Origin: Arthrobacter sp. MA-N2
GTDB taxonomy: Bacteria; Actinomycetota; Actinomycetes; Actinomycetales; Micrococcaceae
DNA length: 64,000 bases
NCBI RefSeq assembly: GCF_000517125.1
Contig: NZ_KI912155.1
Coordinates: 2,150,696 to 2,214,695, forward strand
Reading direction: 5' to 3'
In this document: positions 37,764-46,656 of the stretch, piece by piece
Layout: each line of letters opens with the position of its first letter
Position numbering within the stretch: position 1 is the first letter of the stretch
Made by a program: the position numbers and the translations under genes
Notes under the pieces: model-generated
Databases searched by the model: none
Seen by the model: only the letters and a program-made list of their open reading frames with translations
Told to the model about the DNA's origin: nothing

Positions 37764-38438
37764 ATGTGCGCTGCTGGCAAGCTCAGCGTCCGGGTCGGCT
37801 CCCTTCCAAGGGGCGCTGGCCAGGTCACTGATGCCCGCACGGATTCGGCTGCACACGAGGCCGACAGCGCGAGCAGCGACAGCCTGTGCGTGGGCATCAT
37901 CCTGGGTTTCCCCCAGGACGTGGCCCGGGAACTACAACAATGGCGTGCCTCCTTCGGGGACCCCATGGCGGACGTCATTCCTGCCCATATCACCCTCGTC
38001 ACCACTACGCCCGCCCGGGACTGGGAAGCCACGCGGGAGCATGTCCGGGAGGTTGCCCGCCGGCAGGCACCGTTCAAGATCACCATTTCCGGTACAGGTT
38101 CCTTCCGGCCGGTGTCCCCGGTGGTATTCCTGAACGTCGAAGATGGATTTGCGGAGTGCGTGGGATTGCACGAACAGTTGCAGAGCGGCCCTCTGGAACG
38201 CGAGCTTCCGTTCCCCTACCACCCGCACGTGACGGTAGCCCACGACGTCGCACCCGAAAGCCTTGACGAAGCCGAAACGGCGCTCAAGAACTACACCGCC
38301 ACTTTCCCTGTGGTTAGCATGGGACTTTACGAGCACGACGACAATGGCATCTGGCAGCTACGGGAAGAGCTCGACTTTGGCGGCGACACAGACCAATCAC
38401 GTGAAAGCAACGCACCCCGATCGGCAGCAAGCGGCTAG
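37764..38438 (+). CDS. 2'-5' RNA ligase family protein (LigT/2H phosphoesterase)
   Basis: A 224-residue protein of the 2H phosphoesterase superfamily. Two HxT motifs are spaced as expected: PAHITLVTTT and HPHVTVAHDV. The core starts near SLCVGIILGFP, so the first 40 or so residues are an unconserved extension and the exact start is uncertain. Members hydrolyse or ligate 2'-5' linked or cyclic phosphates. It lies four bases after trpS, but a connection to tRNA metabolism is only inference. Confidence 0.82.
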   Translation: MCAAGKLSVRVGSLPRGAGQVTDARTDSAAHEADSASSDSLCVGIILGFPQDVARELQQWRASFGDPMADVIPAHITLVTTTPARDWEATREHVREVARRQAPFKITISGTGSFRPVSPVVFLNVEDGFAECVGLHEQLQSGPLERELPFPYHPHVTVAHDVAPESLDEAETALKNYTATFPVVSMGLYEHDDNGIWQLREELDFGGDTDQSRESNAPRSAASG

Positions 38439-38445
38439 GCCGCCC

Positions 38446-39501
38446 GTGCCCACTGAAGGCGCGCAGCTCAGGCTGCAGCTCATTCAGCGGCAGGTGGAAT
38501 GGGGAAAGGCTCGCCGCTCAGGCAATGGTGGCGCCAAGATACCGGCATTCATCAACCTTGTCCTCGCGCGGCTGAGCAATTTCCGGCCCATGCGGGCATT
38601 CAATCTCTATAATCTGCACAATGGCCCGCTGTTGAGCGCGGGCATAGGCTTCACGATGTTCTTCTCCATCACAGCTCTGCTGGCCACGGGATTCGCCGTG
38701 ACCGGCCTGGTTCTCAGCGGGCAACCCCAACTGGTTGATTCAATCGTCTCGAGCGTCGCCACGTCGGCTCCCGGGCTCCTGAAAACCAGAGGAGGCAACG
38801 GCCTGGTAGATCCGCATGATCTCTTGAATCCCACAGGCCTTGGCTGGACAGCTGCCATTGCCGCCGTCGTGACGGTGTTTTCCGCGCTCGGCTGGATCGC
38901 CGGAATCCGGCAAGGTCTTCGCGGCGTTTTCGGGCTGGACCCCCTCCAAGAGAACCCGCTGCTGATGAAGGCCCGCGACGCCGGTACCCTCCTGCTGTTG
39001 GGCGTCGCCTTGGTGGTCAGCGCCGGTGTTTCGCTGGTGTTCGGGACGGCGACCGGATGGATCATCGAAAGGCTCGGCTTGGCTGACACCGTGGGCGGCC
39101 CCGTCACTTGGCTCGTCCGCACGGCCGTTCCACTGGTGCTCAATTGGGCGACGGCGGTTATCATGTTCCGCTTTGCAGGCCGGCTGAAGCTTCGCCGTCG
39201 AGCGTTCTTCGAAGGGACAGTGCTGGCCGGCATCGGGACCACCATTCTCCAGATTTTCAGCACCGAGTTGCTGGCGAATGCCGGACGGAATCCCCTTTTG
39301 GCCTCATTTGCCATCATCATCGGCCTTCTCATTTGGTTCAACCTGGTCAGCCAGGTCTACTTGGTCTCCGCTGCATGGGCGGCCATCAGGGAATCAGATG
39401 AGGGGCAAGGGCCACATCGCAAACCGGCTCTCGGATCACGGCACCCTACGCCCCATTCCTTCCCCACGAAACCTTCCCCGCCAAAGGCACATAAGGCCTA
39501 G
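38446..39501 (+). CDS. YihY/BrkB family membrane protein
   Basis: About 351 residues with the YihY/virulence factor BrkB fold of six helices: LLSAGIGFTMFFSITALLATGFAV, GWTAAIAAVVTVFSALGWIAG, LLLLGVALVVSAGVSLVFG, AVPLVLNWATAVIMFRFAG, TVLAGIGTTILQIFSTELLA and LASFAIIIGLLIWFNLVSQVYL. This family was once misnamed ribonuclease BN. GTG 38446, eight bases after the upstream stop, is the likeliest start; GTG 38401 would overlap the previous gene. The C-terminal tail is proline/lysine-rich. Confidence 0.85.
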   Translation: MPTEGAQLRLQLIQRQVEWGKARRSGNGGAKIPAFINLVLARLSNFRPMRAFNLYNLHNGPLLSAGIGFTMFFSITALLATGFAVTGLVLSGQPQLVDSIVSSVATSAPGLLKTRGGNGLVDPHDLLNPTGLGWTAAIAAVVTVFSALGWIAGIRQGLRGVFGLDPLQENPLLMKARDAGTLLLLGVALVVSAGVSLVFGTATGWIIERLGLADTVGGPVTWLVRTAVPLVLNWATAVIMFRFAGRLKLRRRAFFEGTVLAGIGTTILQIFSTELLANAGRNPLLASFAIIIGLLIWFNLVSQVYLVSAAWAAIRESDEGQGPHRKPALGSRHPTPHSFPTKPSPPKAHKA

Positions 39502-40262
39502 TCGCCGAGGTACTGACCTGCCCACGCCGAAATGATTTTGGCTACCCGTGCCGCCTGGCCCTTGCCTGTCAACAGGTGATCACTGCCTTCGAGTGACACG
39601 AAGCTACGCGGGTGCCGGGCGGTTTGAAAGATGGTGCTGGCGTTTTCGATGCCCACCGTGTTGTCGGTGGGGGAGTGCAGCACCATGAGGGGCTTGTGCA
39701 GGGTCCGGATGCAGTCGCTGAGGTCCGCGTTTTGGAGATCTTCCACGAAGTGGCGGCGGATCTCGACGCGCTTGCCGCCCAAATCGACTTCCGCGCTTCC
39801 TTCGCTGAGGATCTTGTCCATTGCTGAGTCAAAGACATGCTCAACGTGCTTGGGCGAGAAGGGTGCGCCGACGGTCGCCACCGCACGGAGTTCCGGAATG
39901 TCCCGCGCGGCGGCCAGGACGGCCGCTCCGCCGAAGGAATGGCCGACAAGCAGGGAAATCGTCTTGCCTTCGGACCGCATGAACTCGGTGGCGCGCACGG
40001 TGTCGGCAACCTTATGGCTGAACGACCCTTGAGACCATTCCCCGCCCGAGCCGCCCAGACCGACGTTGTCGAAGCGGAGCATCCCTACGCCGGCAGCTGC
40101 CAGGCCCTTGCAGATCCGCGCAGCGGCCGGACTGTCCTTCCCCAGGGTAAAACCGTGGGAGAACACACCCCAGCCGCGGACCGGGCCTTCAGGCACGTCC
40201 AGCAACCCCGAGAGCATTTCCCCGGTGGTGCCCTCGAAGTTGACCTTGACGGACGTTGTCAT
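39498..40262 (-). CDS. Alpha/beta hydrolase
   Basis: A 254-residue hydrolase. The nucleophile elbow is LVGHSFGGAAVL, the oxyanion strand is VFSHGFTLGKDS, and the catalytic Asp and His are likely in HSPTDNTVGIENA and EGSDHLLTG. It resembles the osmotically inducible OsmC-fused/YghX-like dienelactone hydrolases that act on small esters. ATG 40262 follows GGAAGG; a GTG at 40277 is the alternative. It overlaps the 3' end of the plus-strand membrane gene by four bases. Confidence 0.85.
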   Translation of the reverse strand: MTTSVKVNFEGTTGEMLSGLLDVPEGPVRGWGVFSHGFTLGKDSPAAARICKGLAAAGVGMLRFDNVGLGGSGGEWSQGSFSHKVADTVRATEFMRSEGKTISLLVGHSFGGAAVLAAARDIPELRAVATVGAPFSPKHVEHVFDSAMDKILSEGSAEVDLGGKRVEIRRHFVEDLQNADLSDCIRTLHKPLMVLHSPTDNTVGIENASTIFQTARHPRSFVSLEGSDHLLTGKGQAARVAKIISAWAGQYLGD

Positions 40263-40283
40263 GCGCTTGCCTTCCACTTCAAA

Positions 40284-40326
40284 CGACGACGGCGCCCCCT
40301 ACCAAAGGTGGGCGGCGCCGTCGTCG
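40284..40326. terminator. Hairpin terminator after sdhB
   Basis: Arms 40284-40296 and 40314-40326 pair perfectly over 13 bases. It lies 19 bases past the sdhB stop and before the hydrolase gene on the same strand. Confidence 0.75.
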
Positions 40327-40344
40327 TGCTTATAACTTCGGAAA

Positions 40345-41127
40345 CTAGATCTTGCGTGCCAGGATGGCTTGCTTGACTTCGGCGATAGCCTGGGTCACCT
40401 GGATGCCACGCGGGCAAGCCTCCGTGCAGTTGAAGGTGGTGCGGCAGCGCCACACGCCTTCTTTGTCGTTGAGGATCTCCAAGCGCATGTCGCCGGCATC
40501 GTCGCGGGAATCGAAGATGAAGCGGTGCGCGTTCACAATGGCGGCCGGCCCGAAGTACTGCCCGTCGGTCCAGAACACAGGGCACGACGAGGTGCACGCA
40601 GCGCACAGGATGCACTTGGTGGTGTCGTCAAAGCGTTCACGGTCCTCGACGGACTGCAGGCGTTCCTTGGTGGGCTCGTGGCCCTTGTTGATCAGGAAGG
40701 GCATGACCTCGCGGAAGGACTGGAAGAACGGCTCCATGTCCACAATCAGGTCCTTCTCCACCGGGAGGCCCTTGATCGGTTCAACGGTGATGGGCTTGGA
40801 CGTGTCCAGGTCCTTCAGCAGGGTCTTGCAGGCGAGGCGGTTACGGCCGTTGATGCGCATAGCGTCGGAGCCGCACACCCCGTGTGCACAGGAACGGCGG
40901 AAGGACAGCGAGCCGTCGATCTCCCACTTGACCTTGTGCAGGGCGTCCAGCACGCGGTCGGTGCCGTACATCGTGAGCTGGTGGTCTTCCCATACGGGCT
41001 CTTCCGAGACCTCGGGGTTGTAGCGCCGTACTCGCAAGGTGATGTTGAAGGTGGGAATTTCCCCACCACCACCAATGTGTGCGGGCAGCTCGATCTTGGA
41101 TGCTGGCTCAGCAAGTTCAGCAGACAT
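40345..41127 (-). CDS. sdhB: Succinate dehydrogenase iron-sulfur subunit
   Basis: A 260-residue electron-transfer subunit. The [2Fe-2S] site is CAHGVCGSDAM with a following LAC; the [4Fe-4S] and [3Fe-4S] sites are CILCAACTSSCPVFW and FNCTEACPRGI. It passes electrons from SdhA to quinone via the membrane anchor. One base separates it from sdhA, and it is the last gene of the sdhC-D-A-B operon. Confidence 0.96.
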   Translation of the reverse strand: MSAELAEPASKIELPAHIGGGGEIPTFNITLRVRRYNPEVSEEPVWEDHQLTMYGTDRVLDALHKVKWEIDGSLSFRRSCAHGVCGSDAMRINGRNRLACKTLLKDLDTSKPITVEPIKGLPVEKDLIVDMEPFFQSFREVMPFLINKGHEPTKERLQSVEDRERFDDTTKCILCAACTSSCPVFWTDGQYFGPAAIVNAHRFIFDSRDDAGDMRLEILNDKEGVWRCRTTFNCTEACPRGIQVTQAIAEVKQAILARKI

Positions 41128-41128
41128 C

Positions 41129-42928
41129 TTAGTACTTCCTCACCATCGGCTCGTAGCGCGTAAAGACGACAGGCTTGGTGCCAAGTCGGATGCCCGCGAT
41201 TGCTTCCGCAGATCCGTCCGCCGGGGCGTGCTCATCCTTATACGCCATGGAGTGCTTCATGAATTTTTCGTCGTCGCGCTCCGGGAAATCCTCCCGGAAG
41301 TGGCCTCCACGGGACTCCTCCCGGTGCAGGGCAGCAACTGTCATGACCTTGGCCAGTTCCAGCAGGAAGCCCAGCTCCACCGCTTCGAGCAAGTCAAGGT
41401 TGAAACGCTTTCCCTTGTCCTGGACGCTGATGCGCTGGTAGCGCTCTTCGAGGGACGCGATGTCCTTGAGCACCTGGTTCAGGGTGTCCGCCGTACGGAA
41501 CACCTGCATGTTGGCATCCATGGTGTCCTGCAGTTCCTTGCGGATCGCGGCAACCCTTTCGCCGCCGTCGGCAGTGCGGACGTGGTTCAGCAGATCCAGC
41601 GTGTATGCCTCCGGGTCTTCCGGGAGTTCCACGAAGTCAGCAGTCTTGGCGTATTCGGCGGCGGCGATGCCGGCGCGCTTGCCGAAGACGTTGATGTCCA
41701 GCAGTGAGTTGGTACCCAGACGGTTGGAACCGTGCACGGAGACGCAAGCAACCTCACCGGCTGCGTACAGGCCCGGCACGATCGTGTCGTTGTCCTGCAG
41801 GACCTCCGTGGTGATGTTGGTTGGTATGCCGCCCATGGCGTAGTGCGCCGTCGGGAACACGGGAACCGGTTCGGTGTACGGCTCGACGCCGAGGTAAGTG
41901 CGTGCGAATTCGGTAATGTCCGGAAGCTTCGCGTCAATGTGAGCTGGCTCGAGGTGCGTCAGGTCAAGAAGGACGTAGTCCTTGTTCGGGCCGCAGCCGC
42001 GTCCTTCACGGACTTCGTTTGCCATGGAGCGGGCCACGATGTCGCGGGGCGCGAGGTCCTTGATAGTGGGGGCGTAGCGTTCCATGAAGCGTTCACCCTC
42101 CGAGTTCCGGAGGATCGCGCCTTCACCGCGGGCAGCTTCCGAAAGGAGGATGCCCAAGCCTGCCAAACCGGTCGGGTGGAACTGGAAGAATTCCATGTCC
42201 TCCAGCGGAATTCCGCGGCGGAAAGCGATGCCCATGCCGTCACCGGTCAGGGTGTGGGCGTTGGAAGTCGTCTTGAAGACCTTTCCTGCGCCTCCCGAGG
42301 CGAACACCACGGACTTTGCCTGGAACACGTGCAATTCGCCCGAGGCCAGGTCGTAGGACACGACGCCGGCAACGCGCTTTTGCTTGTACGGTGTGCCGTC
42401 TTCGCGGACGGCGTCTTCCTCGACGGTCAGCAGGTCCAGGACGTAGTACTCGTTGTAGAACTCAACATTGTGCTTGACGCAGTTTTGGTACAGCGTCTGC
42501 AGGATCATGTGCCCGGTGCGGTCTGCTGCGTAGCAGGCGCGACGGACGGGAGCCTTGCCGTGGTCACGGGTGTGGCCACCGAAACGGCGCTGGTCAATGC
42601 GGCCTTCGGGGGTCCGGTTGAACGGCAGTCCCATCTTTTCCAAGTCCAGCACGGCGTCGATGGCTTCTTTCGCCATGACCTCGGCTGCATCCTGGTCAAC
42701 CAGGTAGTCGCCACCCTTGATGGTGTCGAACGTGTGCCACTCCCAGTTGTCCTCTTCGACGTTGGCCAAAGCTGCACACATGCCGCCTTGGGCCGCGCCT
42801 GTGTGGGAACGGGTGGGGTAGAGCTTGGTCAGTACTGCAGTGCGTGCGCGCTGACCGGATTCGATCGCGGCGCGCATGCCGGCGCCGCCGGCACCGACAA
42901 TAACGACGTCGTACTTATGGACCTGCAT
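41129..42928 (-). CDS. sdhA: Succinate dehydrogenase flavoprotein subunit
   Basis: A 599-residue FAD subunit. The dinucleotide fold is VDVVIVGAGGAGMRAAIE-like (KYDVVIVGAGGAGMRAA), and the covalent FAD His lies in TRSHTGAAQGGMCAAL. Substrate residues lie in FFQFHPTGLAGLGIL and the catalytic Arg region is near ARGEGAILRNSEGERFM and YAMGGIPTN. C-terminal LDLLEAVELGFLLELA and RGGHFREDFPERDD complete the family. It is cytoplasmic, attached to the membrane through SdhB-D. Confidence 0.97.
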   Translation of the reverse strand: MQVHKYDVVIVGAGGAGMRAAIESGQRARTAVLTKLYPTRSHTGAAQGGMCAALANVEEDNWEWHTFDTIKGGDYLVDQDAAEVMAKEAIDAVLDLEKMGLPFNRTPEGRIDQRRFGGHTRDHGKAPVRRACYAADRTGHMILQTLYQNCVKHNVEFYNEYYVLDLLTVEEDAVREDGTPYKQKRVAGVVSYDLASGELHVFQAKSVVFASGGAGKVFKTTSNAHTLTGDGMGIAFRRGIPLEDMEFFQFHPTGLAGLGILLSEAARGEGAILRNSEGERFMERYAPTIKDLAPRDIVARSMANEVREGRGCGPNKDYVLLDLTHLEPAHIDAKLPDITEFARTYLGVEPYTEPVPVFPTAHYAMGGIPTNITTEVLQDNDTIVPGLYAAGEVACVSVHGSNRLGTNSLLDINVFGKRAGIAAAEYAKTADFVELPEDPEAYTLDLLNHVRTADGGERVAAIRKELQDTMDANMQVFRTADTLNQVLKDIASLEERYQRISVQDKGKRFNLDLLEAVELGFLLELAKVMTVAALHREESRGGHFREDFPERDDEKFMKHSMAYKDEHAPADGSAEAIAGIRLGTKPVVFTRYEPMVRKY

Positions 42929-43021
42929 ACCAGATGCTCTTTCTCTCTAAGTCAGATGGTCGGCGGAGCCTGCTCCGCGTGTTACGCACCGCCGGAGATT
43001 CCCGGTGGTGCAGCGAAGCCG

Positions 43022-43486
43022 CTACGGCAACGGGCAGAACCCGCCCGGCAGCTGAACGCCGTTGACGACGGGGCACGGGTTGAACGTGAAGATCACCAGG
43101 GTGCCCAGAACGATGGTGACGACCGAGGCCGCGTACAGGACCACCTTGAGCCACAATCGCGTGGCGTCCTTCTCGGCGTAGTCGTTGATGATGGTGCGGA
43201 CGCCGTTGGTGCCGTGCAACATGGCGAGCCACAACATGGCCAGATCCCAGAACTGCCAGAACGGATCGGCCCATTTGCCGGCCACGAAGCCGAAGTCGAT
43301 GCCGTGGATGCCCTCGCCCACCATCAGGTTAACGAAGAGGTGGCCGAAGATCAGCACCACCAGCACGACGCCGGAGAGCCGCATGAACAGCCAGGCGAAC
43401 ATTTCGAAGTTGCCCTTGGAACCGGCGCCGCGACGGTACTTGGGCGCGATCTTTCCACTGCGGGGGTTCTGAATCTCAGTACTCAT
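43022..43486 (-). CDS. sdhD: Succinate dehydrogenase hydrophobic anchor subunit
   Basis: A 154-residue three-helix anchor. FEMFAWLFMRLSGVVLVVLIFGHLFVNL gives helix 1 with the haem-ligand-type His, WDLAMLWLAMLHGTNGVRTIIND gives helix 2, and LYAASVVTIVLGTLVIFTF gives helix 3. It starts four bases after sdhC and lies 93 bases before sdhA. Confidence 0.92.
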   Translation of the reverse strand: MSTEIQNPRSGKIAPKYRRGAGSKGNFEMFAWLFMRLSGVVLVVLIFGHLFVNLMVGEGIHGIDFGFVAGKWADPFWQFWDLAMLWLAMLHGTNGVRTIINDYAEKDATRLWLKVVLYAASVVTIVLGTLVIFTFNPCPVVNGVQLPGGFCPLP

Positions 43487-43489
43487 GGC

Positions 43490-43870
43490 TTAGTGGCCTC
43501 CCAGAGCGAGGGACAAGTGGCGGATGGCGAAGGCCCCGAAAACGACCAGCCACAATACGAGGACGGTCCACAGCATTTGACGCTGGTACTTGGCGCCCTT
43601 CTTCCAGAAGTCAATGGCGATCACTCGCAGGCCATTGAAGGCGTGGAAGACGACCGCTGCGACGAGGCCCGTTTCGCCCAGGGCCATGAGGGGGTTCTTG
43701 TAGGCGCCGATAACGGCCGTGTAGGCCTCCGGGGACACACGCACCAATGAGGTGTCCAGCACATGGACCAACAAGAAGAAAAAGATCACAACACCGGTAA
43801 TGCGGTGTCCAACCCAGGACCACATGCCTTCACGGCCGCGGTACAAGGTGCCAGCTGGTTTTGTCGGCAC
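43490..43870 (-). CDS. sdhC: Succinate dehydrogenase cytochrome b556 subunit
   Basis: A 126-residue three-helix subunit. GMWSWVGHRITGVVIFFFLLVHVLD carries the SxxHRxTG quinone-site signature and haem His, and ALGETGLVAAVVFHAFNGLRV forms helix 2. GTG 43870 follows AGGAAGG; the ORF extends to 43915 without a better start. First gene of the sdh operon. Its promoter is probably in 43920-43980, where TAGGCT and a small AGCCTA-TAGGCT hairpin occur. Confidence 0.94.
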   Translation of the reverse strand: MPTKPAGTLYRGREGMWSWVGHRITGVVIFFFLLVHVLDTSLVRVSPEAYTAVIGAYKNPLMALGETGLVAAVVFHAFNGLRVIAIDFWKKGAKYQRQMLWTVLVLWLVVFGAFAIRHLSLALGGH

Positions 43871-43990
43871 TGAATAAACCTTCCTGCAACACAGCGGCGC
43901 TGGCACGGGATCCATGCGGGGGGAACGCCAGCTGCGAGAGCACTCGTAGCTCAGCCTAAATCTAGGCTTCGCTCACAGCTTATTCAATTT

Positions 43991-44023
43991 ACACCCGCCT
44001 TCCCGCAACGAGATGGCGGGTGT
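43991..44023. terminator. Hairpin in the sdhC-manC divergent gap
   Basis: ACACCCGCC (43991-43999) and GGCGGGTGT (44015-44023) form a 9-bp perfect stem, followed on the plus strand by TTTG. It lies between two divergent genes, so it insulates rather than ends a known transcript, or is part of a leader. Role uncertain. Confidence 0.4.
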
Positions 44024-44096
44024 TTGCCTGAATTCCGCGCTTTTCGCCGCAAGGGTGAGACGAAGACCACAAAGTGGGACTTGCGCGGGTGTCCGA

Positions 44097-44102
44097 TATG
44101 GT
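44097..44102 (+). promoter_or_regulatory. Leaderless -10 element of manC
   Basis: TATGGT ends six bases before GTG 44109. There is no ribosome binding site before the gene. Confidence 0.5.
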
Positions 44103-44108
44103 GTTGCG

Positions 44109-45242
44109 GTGAGTATAGACAACGCGGTAAGCCCCGAATCGCCAATGCGCCACTTCCACGCGGTCATTCCGGCCGGCGGAGTGGGCACGCGCCTATGGCC
44201 GCTGTCGCGTGCCGCTGCGCCCAAATTCCTGCACGACCTCACGGGCTCGGGGAGCACCCTTCTCCGGGCGACGTATGACCGCTTGGAGCCGTTGGCCGGC
44301 AATCGGGTTCTGGTGGTCACAGGCGTGGCCCATCGTGCAGCCGTCTGCCGCCAGCTTCCCGAAGTGGGCGACGATGAGCTGGTCCTCGAAAGCGAACCCA
44401 AAGACTCAGGAGCGGCAATCGGTCTGGCCGCCGCCATCCTGCACCGTCGCGACCCGGACACCATCATGGGTTCCTTCGCCGCGGACCATGTCATCAGCCC
44501 GGACAACCTGTTCCAGGAGACGGTGCGAGAGGCTATCCACACCGCGGCCGCGGGAAAGATAGTCACGATCGGCATCAAGCCCACGCATCCCTCCACCGGG
44601 TTCGGTTACATCCGCACCGGCAATTTGCTCAATATCGACGATGCACCGAACGCGCATGCCGTCGTGGAATTCGTCGAGAAGCCAAGCGAGGACATCGCCA
44701 AGAAGTACCTGGAGACCGGCGACTACGTCTGGAATGCCGGAATGTTTGTCGCGCCCGTTGCCCTCATGCTCAAGCACCTTGAAGCGAACCAGCCGGTCCT
44801 GTTTGCCGGGCTGCAGGAAATTGCGGACGCCTGGGACACTCCGGAACGCGACGAGGTGACGGCCCGGGTGTGGCCCACCTTGCCCAAGATCGCCATTGAC
44901 TATGCGGTGGCAGAACCCGCCGCGGCGGCGGGGGACGTCGCCGTCGTGCCCGGTACTTTCCGGTGGGATGACGTCGGAGATTTCGCCGCGATCGGTCGCC
45001 TCAACAACGCCGGCGACGTCGACGAAGTGACGGTTCTCGGCGAAGGTGCGCGCGTCTTCACCGAGAACGCGAGCGGCGTGGTTGTTTCCGATACCAAGCG
45101 CGTGATCGCGCTCATCGGGATCAAGGACGTTGTGATCGTGGACACGCCGGATGCGTTGCTGGTCACCACCAAGGAGCATGCGCAGCGCGTCAAGGGCGCG
45201 GTGGACGCGCTCAAGGCAAGCGGGGACACTGACGTTCTCTAG
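44109..45242 (+). CDS. manC: Mannose-1-phosphate guanylyltransferase
   Basis: This enzyme makes GDP-mannose from mannose-1-phosphate and GTP for glycan and glycolipid synthesis. The 377-residue protein has the nucleotidyltransferase signature HAVIPAGGVGTRLWPLSR, PKFLHDLTG, GSFAADHVI, HAVVEFVEKPSEDIAKKYL and GTFRWDDVGDFAAI. It lacks the C-terminal isomerase domain of bifunctional forms. The start at GTG 44109 is supported by the -10 spacing. Confidence 0.92.
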   Translation: MSIDNAVSPESPMRHFHAVIPAGGVGTRLWPLSRAAAPKFLHDLTGSGSTLLRATYDRLEPLAGNRVLVVTGVAHRAAVCRQLPEVGDDELVLESEPKDSGAAIGLAAAILHRRDPDTIMGSFAADHVISPDNLFQETVREAIHTAAAGKIVTIGIKPTHPSTGFGYIRTGNLLNIDDAPNAHAVVEFVEKPSEDIAKKYLETGDYVWNAGMFVAPVALMLKHLEANQPVLFAGLQEIADAWDTPERDEVTARVWPTLPKIAIDYAVAEPAAAAGDVAVVPGTFRWDDVGDFAAIGRLNNAGDVDEVTVLGEGARVFTENASGVVVSDTKRVIALIGIKDVVIVDTPDALLVTTKEHAQRVKGAVDALKASGDTDVL

Positions 45243-45319
45243 CTCGGCTCCAGCCCAAGCGCTGGGGGCGTCGTCCGTAACCAAGAGACCTCTTTCGATA
45301 TTCGGGGGGCGCGGATGAC

Positions 45320-45325
45320 TAGAGT
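45320..45325 (+). promoter_or_regulatory. Leaderless -10 element of the M20 amidohydrolase gene
   Basis: TAGAGT ends six bases before GTG 45332. The same hexamer and spacing occur before xth and add. Confidence 0.55.
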
Positions 45326-45331
45326 TGTGAG

Positions 45332-46531
45332 GTGCGCAATTTCACTACTGAAACCGAGCCGACCCCCGTGGTGAAGCCGTGGCTTGAAGACCTCCTGCCG
45401 GAACTCATCGAATTCCGGAGGGACTTGCATGCGCACCCGGAACTTTCCTTCAAGGAATTCCGAACGACGGAAAAACTGGCGGAACGGCTCGAAGCTGCGG
45501 GGCTGAAACCCCGCAGGCTCGAAGGCTCAGGGCTGACGGTCGACGTCGGCGACGGACCCATCGCCACCGCGCTGCGCGGTGACATTGACGCCCTCCCCAT
45601 CATCGAGGAGACCGGGCTTCCCTTCGCGTCGAAGAACCATGGTGTCACCCACGCGTGCGGGCACGACGTCCACACCACCAGTATGCTCGGCATCGCCTTG
45701 GTGCTGCATGCTATGCACCAGGAGTCCCCGCTGGGCGGCACGGTCCGCATCATCTTCCAGCCGGCGGAGGAAACCATGCCCGGCGGGGCGTTGTCCTGCA
45801 TCGAACAGGGGGTCCTTGAGGGTGTTCCGCGGATCCTGGCACTCCACTGTGATCCGCGTATCAACGTTGGCAAGATAGGTACGCGCATCGGCGCCATCAC
45901 CTCGGCGTCGGACACCATCAAGATTGAACTGACAGGGCGGGGTGGCCACACGTCCCGTCCGCACCTGACCGAGGACCTGGTCTTCGCGCTTGCCCAGATC
46001 GCGGTCAATGTCCCGGCCGTGCTGTCGCGTCGCGTGGATGTGCGCAGCGGCGTCTCGGTGGTGTGGGGCCAGATCACGGCTGGTTCGGCACCCAACGCCA
46101 TCCCCGCCAGCGGCTACATGGCCGGTACCATGCGTTGCCTGGATCGTGACGCCTGGCACAGTGCGGGGGAGTTGTTGGACGATGTCGTCCAGCAAGTTGC
46201 TGCGCCGTACGGGGTGGATGTCCACCTTGAGCACACGCGCGGCGTCCCTCCCGTGGTCAACTCGGAACACGAAACTGCCCTTATTGAGGCCGCGGCACGT
46301 GCCGAACTCGGCGAGCATGCCGTCGTCTTGACGCCGCAGTCCATGGGTGGTGAGGATTTCGCCTGGTTCCTGGCTGACCTGCCCGGCGCCATGATGCGGC
46401 TCGGAACCCACACGCCAGGCGGTGAAGAATACGATCTCCACCGGGGTGACTTCATCGTGGACGAACGTGCGCTCGGCTTCGCGATCCAAGTCCTGGCCGC
46501 CGCCGCGTTACGCACCATCAGGGATCTCTAA
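45332..46531 (+). CDS. M20 family amidohydrolase (aminoacylase/HipO-like)
   Basis: A 399-residue metallopeptidase-like amidohydrolase. FRRDLHAHPELSFKEF is the M20 opening motif, DIDALPIIEETGLPFAS and THACGHDVHTTSMLG hold metal ligands, IFQPAEETMPGGA the catalytic Glu, and GGHTSRPH the dimerisation-domain His. MGGEDFAWFLADLPGAM is near the C-terminus. It probably removes acyl groups from amino acids or related amides in the cytoplasm; the substrate is not determined. Confidence 0.92.
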   Translation: MRNFTTETEPTPVVKPWLEDLLPELIEFRRDLHAHPELSFKEFRTTEKLAERLEAAGLKPRRLEGSGLTVDVGDGPIATALRGDIDALPIIEETGLPFASKNHGVTHACGHDVHTTSMLGIALVLHAMHQESPLGGTVRIIFQPAEETMPGGALSCIEQGVLEGVPRILALHCDPRINVGKIGTRIGAITSASDTIKIELTGRGGHTSRPHLTEDLVFALAQIAVNVPAVLSRRVDVRSGVSVVWGQITAGSAPNAIPASGYMAGTMRCLDRDAWHSAGELLDDVVQQVAAPYGVDVHLEHTRGVPPVVNSEHETALIEAAARAELGEHAVVLTPQSMGGEDFAWFLADLPGAMMRLGTHTPGGEEYDLHRGDFIVDERALGFAIQVLAAAALRTIRDL

Positions 46532-46538
46532 AACCTCG

Positions 46539-46601
46539 GCGCGAACTGGCAGCAGATGCCCCTTTGCCGCGATTTTGCGGTCATCTGATGCCAGTTCGCG
46601 C
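46539..46601. terminator. Long hairpin after the M20 gene
   Basis: A 20-base arm (46539-46558) pairs with 46582-46601 with one mismatch, followed by TTATTTTAT. It also contains an inner CCGCGATTTTGCGG stem. It ends the M20 transcript before the OhrR promoter. Confidence 0.7.
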
Positions 46602-46626
46602 TTATTTTATGCGAGTTGAGTTGTGC

Positions 46627-46639
46627 ACAATTTAATTGT
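46627..46639. promoter_or_regulatory. OhrR operator
   Basis: ACAATTTAATTGT is a perfect inverted repeat around one central base. It closely matches the known OhrR box of Bacillus (TACAATT-AATTGTA type). It lies 18 bases before the ohrR ATG, and a possible -10 (TATCGT, 46644-46649) is next to it, so OhrR binding should block transcription of ohrR and downstream genes. Confidence 0.75.
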
Positions 46640-46656
46640 TGGCTATCGTTTGTCTT

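Noticed and set aside
36758..38086. A 442-residue minus-strand open frame across trpS
   Set aside because: It is antisense to trpS, which has HLGN and KMSK motifs. High GC at third codon positions of the real gene leaves long antisense frames open.
41732..43750. A 672-residue plus-strand open frame across sdhA-sdhD-sdhC
   Set aside because: It is antisense to three well-supported sdh genes and has no recognisable domain.
43920..44108. A riboswitch before manC or sdhC
   Set aside because: There is only a 9-bp hairpin and no conserved aptamer pattern; manC also appears leaderless, leaving no room for a leader.
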